Below the pieces are notes generated by a model. That model was given only the letters and a program-made list of their open reading frames with translations, was not told where the DNA came from and searched no databases. From the NCBI GenBank assembly GCA_039931435.1, contig JBDTRY010000183.1:1-7951 (forward strand): 7,951 nucleotides of DNA, given 5' to 3'. This document shows positions 1 through 7,076 of this stretch, piece by piece. Source of the DNA: JBDTRY01 sp039931435. Lineage in GTDB: Bacteria; Acidobacteriota; Thermoanaerobaculia; Gp7-AA8. Numbering within the stretch: position 1 is the stretch's first letter; the number at the start of each line of letters is the position of its first letter. Made by a program: the position numbers and the translations under genes.

Positions 1-44
1 ACGAGCAGCAGCGCCGGTTGTGATTTCAAGATACTTTTGACACA

Positions 45-145
45 GTCTCGCGTGAGCGAGGAACCCAGAGGGGCGGGCGGTACGCAGATGCGGCCTCGCA
101 CTACCCGTCGCTCGGAGATTCCTCTCTCACACGCTCGGGATGGCC
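45..145 (-). repeat. Palindromic intergenic repeat, copy 1 (inverted relative to copy 2)
   Basis: This is a roughly 100-bp element whose two ends are imperfect inverted repeats of each other: GCGTGAGCGAGGAA near 50-63 against TTCCTCTCTCACACGCTC near 119-136. Read on the minus strand, the whole element aligns with the repeat at 7819-7923, including the asymmetric internal part. Bases 50-75 match the reverse complement of 7887-7913 except for one extra base in the latter. The orientation is set by the CGCCCCTCTGGG segment next to one arm. It is probably a non-coding, REP- or MITE-like dispersed element. The exact ends are uncertain and no target-site duplication could be made out. Confidence 0.72.
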
Positions 146-194
146 TGTTTGCTGCGGTGGGGCAAAGTGGAATCCAAATTGCCAGTAAGCCTCC

Positions 195-653
195 GTGATT
201 CGATCGAAGAAACATCGCGACAGGATTCTGGCCGCCATCGCCCTCTTCAAGTTCGTCAAATCCGCTCTTTTGCTGGCCGGCGCTCTCTCCGCCTGGCAGC
301 TGATCGATCCGCATTCGGCGAATGAGGTGAAACGGTGGCTCCTGCAGCTCCCATCGGGACTGGAACAGAGCCTGGGCGATCGCCTCCTCGCCTGGCTCAC
401 CAGTACATCGTCCGAGGACTTGCGCATCATCGGGCTCGTGCTCCTGGGTTATGCCACGTTGTTCACTACCGAGGGTACCGGCCTCTGGTTGCAGAAGCGT
501 TGGGCTGAATATCTAACCCTCGTGGCCACTGCATCGTTTCTCCCGTTCGAGATCTACGAGATCGTGAAAGTGGCCTCCTTTGTTCGCATCGCTGTCCTCG
601 TGGCGAACATTGCCGTGATCGGATATCTCATCTGGAAGGTGCGGCAGAAATGA
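195..653 (+). CDS. DUF2127 family integral membrane protein
   Basis: This 152-residue protein has about four hydrophobic segments (roughly residues 11-35, 76-98, 104-125 and 127-147). It carries the features I associate with the DUF2127 family: an EGxGLW motif at 93-98, KRWAEY at 101-106 and LPFEIYE at 116-122. The length is normal for the family, whose biochemical function is not established; members are small inner-membrane proteins. The start is GTG at 195. An in-frame TAA at 186-188 rules out any upstream extension, and no good Shine-Dalgarno is visible, so expression may be weak or start differently. A stem-loop follows the stop codon, and the next gene begins about 80 bases later on the same strand, so co-transcription with the glycosyltransferase is possible. 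The family assignment rests on motif recognition, not a search. Confidence 0.85.
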   Translation: MIRSKKHRDRILAAIALFKFVKSALLLAGALSAWQLIDPHSANEVKRWLLQLPSGLEQSLGDRLLAWLTSTSSEDLRIIGLVLLGYATLFTTEGTGLWLQKRWAEYLTLVATASFLPFEIYEIVKVASFVRIAVLVANIAVIGYLIWKVRQK

Positions 654-656
654 CAC

Positions 657-683
657 CCCGGCGAAGGGCATTGATTCGCCGGG
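657..683 (+). terminator. Perfect 9-bp stem-loop after the DUF2127 gene; terminator or attenuator candidate
   Basis: CCCGGCGAA at 657-665 pairs perfectly with TTCGCCGGG at 675-683 across a 9-base loop, starting four bases after the TGA stop at 651-653. The GC-rich stem fits an intrinsic terminator, but no T-run follows (the next bases are CAGCCACAGC). It may therefore act as an mRNA stabiliser, a partial terminator, or a structure limiting expression of the downstream glycosyltransferase. The hairpin is directly visible; its role is inferred. Confidence 0.5.
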
Positions 684-732
684 CAGCCACAGCGCTGTTC
701 CCCACTCTCGCGACGATGTGCTACCTTCGTCC

Positions 733-1557
733 ATGGAGCCTGGACGCGTGCCGAATGAATCCGGAGAAACGATCGAGCCGCCATACCTCTCGGTGATCGT
801 TCCGGCATTCAACGAAGCCAACCGGATCACGAAAACGCTTGCGATCATCAGCGCCTACCTTTCCCGTCAGACTTTCGCCTCGGAAGTCGTTGTGGTCGTA
901 GACGGTCCATCCGATGCCACCCTCGATCGAGTAAGGGATGCGGCGCGAGAGCACCAGAACATCCGATGGATTGCCCGAGACGAGAATCGAGGGAAAGGCT
1001 ATTCAGTTCGTGAAGGCATGCTGGAATCGAGAGGTACCGTCCGACTCTTCACCGATGCGGACAACTCCACCGACATCGCCCATTTCGACGCGATGAGGCA
1101 TTTGTTCGACGCCGGCTGTGACCTGGTCATCGCCTCGCGAAACCCGAAAGACGCTGCGGGGGCCTTGCAGACGGTCCCGCAGCCGGTGTTGAAGCGGATA
1201 CTGGGAAACTTCGGCAATCTGTTCATCCAGGCCCTGGCCGTGCCCGGGATCTGGGATACGCAATGCGGATTCAAGGCCTTTTCCGCCAAGACGGCAACGG
1301 AAATATTCAGCCGGTCGTTGATCGACCGGTGGGGGTTCGACATCGAAGCCCTGGCCCTTTCCCGCGCGCTCGAGCTCAAGCTCGGAATCGTCCCCGCTCA
1401 CTGGATCGACGATCCGGACACCCACGTCTCGCCGCGAACCTATCTTGATGTTCTGGCCGAAACCGTCCGTATCCGGTGGAATCTCATTCGCGGAGTCTAC
1501 GATCTACCGGGCGCGGACGCTCGGAACACGTTGCGCACAAGGAGAGGTGATTCTTGA
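733..1557 (+). CDS. Family 2 glycosyltransferase, dolichyl/polyprenyl-phosphate hexose synthase type
   Basis: This 274-residue (from ATG 733) GT-A fold protein likely moves a hexose from a nucleotide sugar to a polyprenyl phosphate at the cytoplasmic face of the membrane. Visible motifs are IVPAFNE (22-28), VVDG (55-58), NRGKGYSVREGM (85-96), the metal-binding TDADNS (107-112, DxD at 108-110), DTQCGFKAF (175-183), RWGFDIEAL (199-207) and THVSP (230-234). The NRGKG, DTQCGFK and RW-FD-E combination is typical of the ALG5/dolichyl-phosphate glucose synthase branch. No C-terminal membrane helices are evident, so it would be peripheral. The start is unsure: GTG 718 adds five residues, and GTG 748 has a GGAG at 735-738, better placed than anything before 733. 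The 3' end overlaps the next gene by two bases. The exact sugar and lipid cannot be read from the sequence. Confidence 0.88.
   Translation: MEPGRVPNESGETIEPPYLSVIVPAFNEANRITKTLAIISAYLSRQTFASEVVVVVDGPSDATLDRVRDAAREHQNIRWIARDENRGKGYSVREGMLESRGTVRLFTDADNSTDIAHFDAMRHLFDAGCDLVIASRNPKDAAGALQTVPQPVLKRILGNFGNLFIQALAVPGIWDTQCGFKAFSAKTATEIFSRSLIDRWGFDIEALALSRALELKLGIVPAHWIDDPDTHVSPRTYLDVLAETVRIRWNLIRGVYDLPGADARNTLRTRRGDS
1541..1547 (+). promoter_or_regulatory. Shine-Dalgarno for the TTG-started gene at 1554
   Basis: GGAGAGG lies inside the last codons of the glycosyltransferase gene, six bases before TTG at 1554. It is the strongest ribosome-binding site in the rightward group and is the reason for accepting the rare TTG start, which overlaps the upstream TGA (1555-1557) as TTGA. 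Confidence 0.7.
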
Positions 1558-2018
1558 GCACGGGGAACAAAACGCTTCTCGGAGTCATCGGCTGCCTGCT
1601 GTTCGGCGTCGTGGTTCTGGCAATCGCCGGGGCTCTGGTCTGGCACCACCAGCGGCCGGCCATGATGCGGGCAGCCCGGGCCAGCGAGGCCCAGGGCAGG
1701 GCTGAAGGTTCGCAGCTCGATGAGCAGCGTTGCCTGTATGCAGCGATCGACCGGCACCGCAAACCGGAGAATGTCACCTTCTCGGCCACGTTCCGGGAGG
1801 GAATGCGTCTGACGGGATGCCTGCGAGCAAGCAAATTGACGAAGGAGTTCTGCGACAGCGTGCCTTCGAAGAAGAATCCGATCAATGCCGGGACCTGGGG
1901 CGGCATGCGCTGCCGCGGCCTCGGATTCACCGACCCTTATTGCGGGCAGATGTTCGAACGTACGATCGAGTACTGCCAGTCAGAGAGTCGTCAGAAGAAA
2001 GTCGCCGCCGTTCGCTGA
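1554..2018 (+). CDS. Single-pass membrane protein with six extracytoplasmic cysteines, function unknown
   Basis: I do not recognise the family of this 154-residue protein. It has a short N-terminus with one lysine, a hydrophobic segment at about residues 8-30 (an uncleaved anchor or signal peptide), and a soluble domain containing six cysteines at 60, 89, 100, 120, 130 and 141. A seventh, C14, lies in the membrane segment. The even spacing of Cys in a probably periplasmic domain suggests up to three disulfides. The segment from 98 to 141, with FCDSVP, a W-G-G-M-R-C stretch and DPYCG, looks conserved-like and compact. The tail is basic. Translation is probably coupled to the upstream glycosyltransferase: the TTG start overlaps its stop, with a strong Shine-Dalgarno at 1541-1547. 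This ties it to the glycosyltransferase, perhaps as a partner or anchor, but no function is assigned. Its stop lies 14 bases from the convergent fusion gene. Confidence 0.8.
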   Translation: MSTGNKTLLGVIGCLLFGVVVLAIAGALVWHHQRPAMMRAARASEAQGRAEGSQLDEQRCLYAAIDRHRKPENVTFSATFREGMRLTGCLRASKLTKEFCDSVPSKKNPINAGTWGGMRCRGLGFTDPYCGQMFERTIEYCQSESRQKKVAAVR

Positions 2019-2032
2019 CCCAGGCCCTGCGG

Positions 2033-5000
2033 TCACACTTCTGTCGTGCGGACAGTGCCTTTCCGCTCGAGTTTCCCCCAGCTCGTGCCCGCCCCCTGGA
2101 GTGCCTTCACGATGGATTTCAGCAGGACGGCATACATCACCTGCCGGTAGACGAACCGCTGCCAGAACAGCCAGAAAAGCGCACGAGGTTTTTCCTTGTC
2201 CAGGGAGAAGGCGATCGACGAACCAAAAAGCTCAACAGCAGAGAAGAAGAGGTACATGAACAGGACTGTGCTCAAGGAATTCACCGCCTGAGGCAGGGGC
2301 TGCCAGTCCCTGGTAAGAACGCCGCGGCTGATCCACCCTTGCAGTACATTGCTGACGGTCCAGAAGATCTCGAGATCGACGATGGGAGACAGTGCCTGAA
2401 AAAGGATCTGAAACACCCAGATCGCGGGCAGCATGAAACGCCCGAACCAGCCGTAGCGTCCCAGAGCGTCGCGATGCTTCCACAGGCACTGTAGCGTCCC
2501 ATACGTCCAACGAAATCTCTGTTTGAACAAAGCGCTGACAGTGTCCGGAGCCTCGGTGAACGCCAGAGCTTCGTTCTCCGCCTCGATCTTCCAACCCCAG
2601 CGACGGACGCGCCATGTCAGATCGGTGTCCTCGGCCATCGTGTCGGACGAATAGCCACCGGCCTGCTCTAGGGCCTCACGTCTCCAGGCACCGACAGCAC
2701 CTGGAACGACGCTGACGGAATCGAGTTGCGCGTACGCGCGGCGGTCGAGGTTCTGGCTGGTGATGTACTCGATCGACTGCCATCTGGTGAGCAGGCTGAT
2801 GCGATTCCCGACCTTCACGTTTCCAGCGACTGCTCCGATCCGGGGATCGGAAAAACGCCGCACCAGTTTCTGAACGGTATCTTTTGCAAACTGTGTATCG
2901 GCGTCGAGGCAGATGACGATTTCGCCACCACAATGGCTGATGGCGTTGTTCAGAGCTGCGGATTTTCCTCGGTTAGGTTGCGAAATCAGACGAACGCGGC
3001 TGTCGTGGCCAAAACGCGAGCGGACGACTTCCGAGGTGGAATCGTCCGATCCGTCGTCCACGACCACCACCTGCAGCGGTTCGTAGCCACCGGCAAGAAC
3101 CGCGAACACCGTCTGGGCAATGACTCTCTCCTCGTTGAATGCGGCGATAACGACACTCACCGCCGGGCGCATGGTTTCGTCGAAGAAGCGTCGCTTCTCC
3201 CGCCTTCGGGCAACCAGAGCGAGGATCGACACCAGCAGTACCCGGAGTGTGCCCAGGGCGATTGCACTGAGGAAGGCCACGCGGAGAAAGGCATCGACGA
3301 TATACATGACGTTGAACACGAAGCGGTCGTCGTCAAGGAGGAGCTGATCGTTGTGGCCGACCGCAGGCATGATCGCTTCCCGGCTGCTGCCGATGAGAGC
3401 GGAGACAGTGACGAAGCGATACCCGCGCTGCTGGAGGGCGTGCACGATGAGGGGCAGGGCCTTGACGGTCTCGCTCCGATTGCCGCCGCCATCGTGGAGA
3501 AGAATCGAACTACCCCGTTCACCGTCGACCTGCTCCAGGACGTCATGCAGAAAATCGCTTGCCGTACGGGGTTTCGTTCCGCCACCGGGAAGAATCTCGA
3601 CGAGGTTCCAATCCTGGGGATCGAGTGATTCCTCGACCGTCAGGTAGCCGAGTTGATTGGCGATGATGATCGGACGCACCTCTTCGGCGCTGGTGGGTTC
3701 GGCGTCGGCGTTGTAAGGCGGACGAAACAAGAGGGTGGATCTGCCCAGAATGCTTTGAATGACGCGTTGGGTGGCGTTCAGTTCGAGTGAAGCCCTTCGT
3801 TCAGATACAGCGCCGATGTTCGGGTGCGTGAAGCTGTGATTGCCGATCTCGTTGCCTTCTGCCCAGATCCTTCTGACCAGGTCGGGGTGTGCTTCGGCGT
3901 TTTGTCCGATAAGAAAAAAAGTGGCTGGCACGTGCAGTGTCTTCAACTCGTCGAGCATCTGTGATGTGTATGGCTCGGCAGGTCCGTCGTCGATGGTCAG
4001 AGCGACCGTCTTGGGATGATATCCGGTACGGCGAATGACGAACGAAGTGGGAAATCGCAGGTACTGTTCGTCGACATAGAGTCCCATTTGTGGATCGACC
4101 TCTAGCTGGCGCTGACCGTCAGCAGGTGAGGCGGCTACCGTCAGGATCTCGCCGTTTCCTACGAATTCCACGTCGTAGGGAAAATGAATGGAGGAGAGCG
4201 CGACCGGATCCAGTTTCCTGTCCGCTTGGGCCCGACCGAAGAATTGCCACAGCGATGGGTCCTCAGAGCCGATGACCCAGAGTGCCGCACCCCGGATTCC
4301 AAATCGATGCGCTACCTGCAACTCGTTTGCTGCGGTCACGGCATCGAGAAACCAGACTTCGTGTTCGTTGTCGCCTTCATCAAAGTACGAGAAGGTAGGA
4401 TTCAGTGCCTGAGGATCGAAGTCGATCATCTCCGCGGGTGTCTGCCCTTCGTGTCCATCGCGCGCCCGTAGCAATGCTCCCTGGAAGGTCACTGCTTCTG
4501 CGTCAGCGTTCTCTGCCTCGGACCAGTCGTAGCCGTAATTCGCGAAACCCACCACGAGCTTCGTGGAGGGGATGGCCGCGGCCGCCTTTCTCAAAACCGC
4601 CTGGAACCAGACGATGGAAGAAATCGGACCGGACTTTTTTGTTCTGTAGGAATGCTCGTCATAAGCCATCACCACGACGAAATCACACGGACCGGCAATG
4701 GCTGCCATCTGCTCGCCGGGACGTCCAGCCTCGATGTCCGCACTCAACTGAAGGCCTGCCGGCGCCAGGGCGCTACGCAGGATGCCCAGAAACCCCGGTA
4801 ACCGTGCGGAGTCCTCAGGCGTAAGACCTTCGAAGTCAACGTTCAGGCCCTGAAAATGGTTCTGCAGTAGCCATTGGCGAAGCTGGATGGCCAGTCTTCT
4901 CTGAAGCAATTCGTTGCCAAAAAGGATGTGCACACGCTGCGCATCGAAAAGCCCATCATTGGCATTGCTCAGCACCGGCAGAACCCTGAGGTTGTTCTCG

Positions 5001-5533
5001 CGGGCGATTGCCACCACTTCCGGGTTGTGGTAATTCGTCCTTGGGTCCCAATCCTGAAAGTCGATCCCGTCACCTGTGGCGTTGAGCCGAAGCCAGGCGG
5101 GAAAGAGATGGGTCAAACTCTTCGCATTGGCCCGGAGTGAGTTCAGAGCCGTGCCCTGCCATGGAGCATAGAAGGCGGATACGATCGCTGTCTGATCGAC
5201 GAGGGATCCCGGCGTCTTCTTTTCTCCCCCTTGACGGTCCATGGCGATCTCGGCCAGGAGTTCGTGCCGTGTTTTTCGAAGGAGAAATTGCTGGAGCTTT
5301 TTTGTCCTGGTGGCCAGATGGGGAACGTGCGGGACGATCGATCGGCGCAGCGAGGCGGACAGACTGTCCAGCCGGGGAAGTGCGGGAACGACCACCAGAC
5401 TCCTGGCGAAGATGCAGGCGAGAAACAGAGCCACTACCGCCCCAACGGAGGCGAGCGCCCGCGTCCAGAACCATCGGCGGCGGGAGGCGTCATGAAAGAC
5501 CGCCGGATTAGTTGATGGGGTTATTCGTTTCAT
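2033..5533 (-). CDS. Three-domain GH18 / CE4 deacetylase / GT2 synthase membrane fusion
   Basis: This 1166-residue protein combines three carbohydrate enzymes. A membrane anchor (about 23-49) precedes a GH18 domain (about 115-435) with an NVDFE motif at 231-235 (likely acid E235), MAYD at 289-292 and LWVIGSEDPSLW at 418-429. A linker leads to a CE4/NodB deacetylase (about 508-715) with TIDDGP (D515, D516), HSFTH (H566, H570), RPPY (604-607), DW (641-642) and LLHDGG (678-683), so all five motifs are present. Two helices (about 738-775) precede a processive GT2 (about 790-1050) with VDDGSDD, DAD (877-879), AEDTD (catalytic D969) and QRFRW (1005-1009), then about three more helices. Expected topology places hydrolase and deacetylase in the periplasm and synthase in the cytoplasm. 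The likely product is an N-acetylglucosamine-type polymer that is made, deacetylated and trimmed; substrate is inferred from NodC/PgaC-like motifs. The start ATG overlaps the upstream stop as ATGA. Confidence 0.93.
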   Translation of the reverse strand: MKRITPSTNPAVFHDASRRRWFWTRALASVGAVVALFLACIFARSLVVVPALPRLDSLSASLRRSIVPHVPHLATRTKKLQQFLLRKTRHELLAEIAMDRQGGEKKTPGSLVDQTAIVSAFYAPWQGTALNSLRANAKSLTHLFPAWLRLNATGDGIDFQDWDPRTNYHNPEVVAIARENNLRVLPVLSNANDGLFDAQRVHILFGNELLQRRLAIQLRQWLLQNHFQGLNVDFEGLTPEDSARLPGFLGILRSALAPAGLQLSADIEAGRPGEQMAAIAGPCDFVVVMAYDEHSYRTKKSGPISSIVWFQAVLRKAAAAIPSTKLVVGFANYGYDWSEAENADAEAVTFQGALLRARDGHEGQTPAEMIDFDPQALNPTFSYFDEGDNEHEVWFLDAVTAANELQVAHRFGIRGAALWVIGSEDPSLWQFFGRAQADRKLDPVALSSIHFPYDVEFVGNGEILTVAASPADGQRQLEVDPQMGLYVDEQYLRFPTSFVIRRTGYHPKTVALTIDDGPAEPYTSQMLDELKTLHVPATFFLIGQNAEAHPDLVRRIWAEGNEIGNHSFTHPNIGAVSERRASLELNATQRVIQSILGRSTLLFRPPYNADAEPTSAEEVRPIIIANQLGYLTVEESLDPQDWNLVEILPGGGTKPRTASDFLHDVLEQVDGERGSSILLHDGGGNRSETVKALPLIVHALQQRGYRFVTVSALIGSSREAIMPAVGHNDQLLLDDDRFVFNVMYIVDAFLRVAFLSAIALGTLRVLLVSILALVARRREKRRFFDETMRPAVSVVIAAFNEERVIAQTVFAVLAGGYEPLQVVVVDDGSDDSTSEVVRSRFGHDSRVRLISQPNRGKSAALNNAISHCGGEIVICLDADTQFAKDTVQKLVRRFSDPRIGAVAGNVKVGNRISLLTRWQSIEYITSQNLDRRAYAQLDSVSVVPGAVGAWRREALEQAGGYSSDTMAEDTDLTWRVRRWGWKIEAENEALAFTEAPDTVSALFKQRFRWTYGTLQCLWKHRDALGRYGWFGRFMLPAIWVFQILFQALSPIVDLEIFWTVSNVLQGWISRGVLTRDWQPLPQAVNSLSTVLFMYLFFSAVELFGSSIAFSLDKEKPRALFWLFWQRFVYRQVMYAVLLKSIVKALQGAGTSWGKLERKGTVRTTEV

Positions 5534-6867
5534 GCGTTCGACCGGACGGCGTCCGTCTCTCCGAGACGCCCGGATCCTGCAACGAATTCCCTGACTCGGT
5601 GCGCGAGCATTTCCATTCCGGTGGCCGTGGCCAGTAAGAGCTGCGGCGCCACCGGCACCCGGAAACGGCCTTCGGATTCACCCCCCGCGGAGATGATGAT
5701 GAAGTATCCAATAGTGGCCATGAGGAGCAGCGCTCCATCACGATCTCGTTTCCAGAGGCGAGCGAGTCCTGCCGCCGCGAACAGCACTTCCAGCACGGTC
5801 CACGCATCGAACAGACGATGGAGAATGATTTCTCTGGCAGTGGACACGACCGCGATGGCCTGCCAGTCGCTCTCGAAAAGATTGAGACCCGCTCCACGGG
5901 CGACGAGAGAAGCGTAAGCCAATGGATGCCGAGCGATGACCGAAGCGGCGACCGAGCCATACGTGCGCGCACAAACGGCGTGCGGCAGATCGTCGGGATC
6001 TCTTTGATAGCGTTGCCGTAGCAGCACTCTCGATCGCTCCAGCAGCTCGGATTGGTGCCTTGCGATGTTCTGGCGAAGACTTCCGCTGTCGAGCATTGCC
6101 AGCGCTCCGGCGGCTCGAAACATGAGCAGGTTCGTACCCTCCAGGGAGCTTACGACGAACACACCTGTTCGATCGTAATTACGAAAGGCCCAGCCGGCAG
6201 GCAGGACGAGGGAACAGACGAGAAAAACCGTGGCCAGGCGAACTCGCTGCTTTTTGACCCGGACGATGAAGACGGTCGTGAGAACCAGTGAATAAAACAG
6301 CGCCAGTGGCCGTATGAGAACGAGCACTCCCGTCATCAGTCCCAACAGGGGAGCGATGAACGATGCCTCGTCCGTCACTCGAAGCAGACGGTAGGCCAGG
6401 ACCATCACAACAAAGAGGGCTGCGGTGAAGACCGTTTCCGTCAGTACCTTGTTCGCGTAGTGAATGGTGACGATGTCCGTTCCGAACAAAATGGCAGCCA
6501 GAATGGCAGCAAAGGTTGACCTGGTCATGACCCAGGTGAGACCGAACAGCCCGGCCACGAGGGCGAGAGACAGAGCATGCTGCATGGCAACGATTCCACG
6601 TGCCCCGAGGCCGGCATGAAATGCCCCCGCCAGCAACAACGGATAGCCGGGCGTGCGCAGGGTCTCAGCGACATCCTCGTCGGAGACGAACCCCATCCCT
6701 CGAAGCATGAACCTGGCCGGCGTCATGTAGGTGAACGAGTCCGGATAAAAATGATCGTGGGAGAGGCGAAAGTAGGTGAAATGCGCAAAGGCAGCGATAG
6801 CCATCGCCGTCAGCAGAGCGGCGGCCGTCCCGGCCCGCCCGCTTCGAATGAGATCGATCGGTTTCAC
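5530..6867 (-). CDS. GT-C type (GT39/ArnT/PMT-like) multi-pass membrane glycosyltransferase
   Basis: This 445-residue hydrophobic protein has roughly ten membrane segments. It shows hallmarks of lipid-phosphate-sugar dependent GT-C enzymes: an acidic residue in the first periplasmic loop (PDSFTY at 42-47, candidate catalytic D43), LRTPGYPLLLA at 70-80, NKVLTETVF at 139-147, an arginine-proline at 186-187, RNY at 229-231 and SEGRFRVP at 398-405 near the last helix. Members take a sugar from a polyprenyl-phosphate donor and attach it to a protein, lipid or glycan in the periplasm. The start is GTG at 6865-6867, with GGGAG directly adjacent and no well-spaced Shine-Dalgarno. It is the first gene of the leftward pair and overlaps the fusion gene by ATGA, implying translational coupling and a shared pathway. 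The acceptor is unknown. The glycosyltransferase at 733-1557 could supply its lipid-linked donor, but that is inference. Confidence 0.85.
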   Translation of the reverse strand: MKPIDLIRSGRAGTAAALLTAMAIAAFAHFTYFRLSHDHFYPDSFTYMTPARFMLRGMGFVSDEDVAETLRTPGYPLLLAGAFHAGLGARGIVAMQHALSLALVAGLFGLTWVMTRSTFAAILAAILFGTDIVTIHYANKVLTETVFTAALFVVMVLAYRLLRVTDEASFIAPLLGLMTGVLVLIRPLALFYSLVLTTVFIVRVKKQRVRLATVFLVCSLVLPAGWAFRNYDRTGVFVVSSLEGTNLLMFRAAGALAMLDSGSLRQNIARHQSELLERSRVLLRQRYQRDPDDLPHAVCARTYGSVAASVIARHPLAYASLVARGAGLNLFESDWQAIAVVSTAREIILHRLFDAWTVLEVLFAAAGLARLWKRDRDGALLLMATIGYFIIISAGGESEGRFRVPVAPQLLLATATGMEMLAHRVREFVAGSGRLGETDAVRSNA

Positions 6868-6943
6868 TCCCGCATATTCTGAGACGACGGGTGTGAACCG
6901 GACATGAATCCGTAGAAAGCAACTACGAACCAGCTACCGCCAG

Positions 6944-6953
6944 CGTTCGAACG
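6944..6953. promoter_or_regulatory. Perfect 10-bp palindrome in the divergent spacer; possible operator
   Basis: CGTTCGAACG is a perfect dyad lying 77 bases from the GTG of the GT-C gene and 123 bases from the msrA start. Its place in the only divergent intergenic region makes a regulator site possible. The half-site order does not match a LexA box, a single 10-bp palindrome can arise by chance, and I found no convincing -35/-10 pair beside it. Confidence 0.2.
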
Positions 6954-7064
6954 GCGCAGGGGACCCGTCAAACGAGATGGCCCCGGGCGAAACGACCGGA
7001 GGCCCCTCGGCATCGTAGAGTGCATGGGCGGACTTTTCGCCTCGCCTGATTGATTGAAGATCGT

Positions 7065-7070
7065 GGGAGA
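7065..7070 (+). promoter_or_regulatory. Shine-Dalgarno deciding the msrA start
   Basis: GGGAGA sits six bases before ATG 7077. It favours that start over an in-frame upstream candidate at 7050, which would put nine mostly polar residues (MIEDRGRQT) in front of the signal sequence. Confidence 0.7.
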
Positions 7071-7076
7071 CAAACT

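Noticed and set aside
37..42. Perfect TTGACA resembling a -35 box
   Set aside because: The expected -10 position around 60-65 reads GGAACC, and the site abuts the repeat. No supporting promoter structure was seen.
1..198. Open plus-strand reading frame running from the window edge to a TGA at 196-198, possibly the end of an upstream gene
   Set aside because: It runs straight through the palindromic repeat and its translation is Arg/Ser/Pro-rich and low in information. The other two plus frames stop at 21-23 and 38-40, so a true upstream gene could end at either, but nothing identifiable remains.
1730..2494. 254-codon plus-strand reading frame across the convergent junction
   Set aside because: It overlaps the Cys-protein gene in another frame and the 3' end of the fusion gene antisense. 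Its composition is rich in Arg, Pro, Glu and Gln, as expected of a shadow frame.
2726..3628. 300-codon plus-strand reading frame
   Set aside because: It lies wholly antisense to the CE4/GT2 part of the fusion gene, whose motifs are unmistakable. Its translation has no coherent domain or hydrophobic pattern.
5554..5576. Stem-loop GGC-GTCTC / GAGAC-GCC just before the fusion gene start
   Set aside because: It lies inside the GT-C coding sequence, has a four-base bulge, and is about what GC-rich coding DNA yields by chance.
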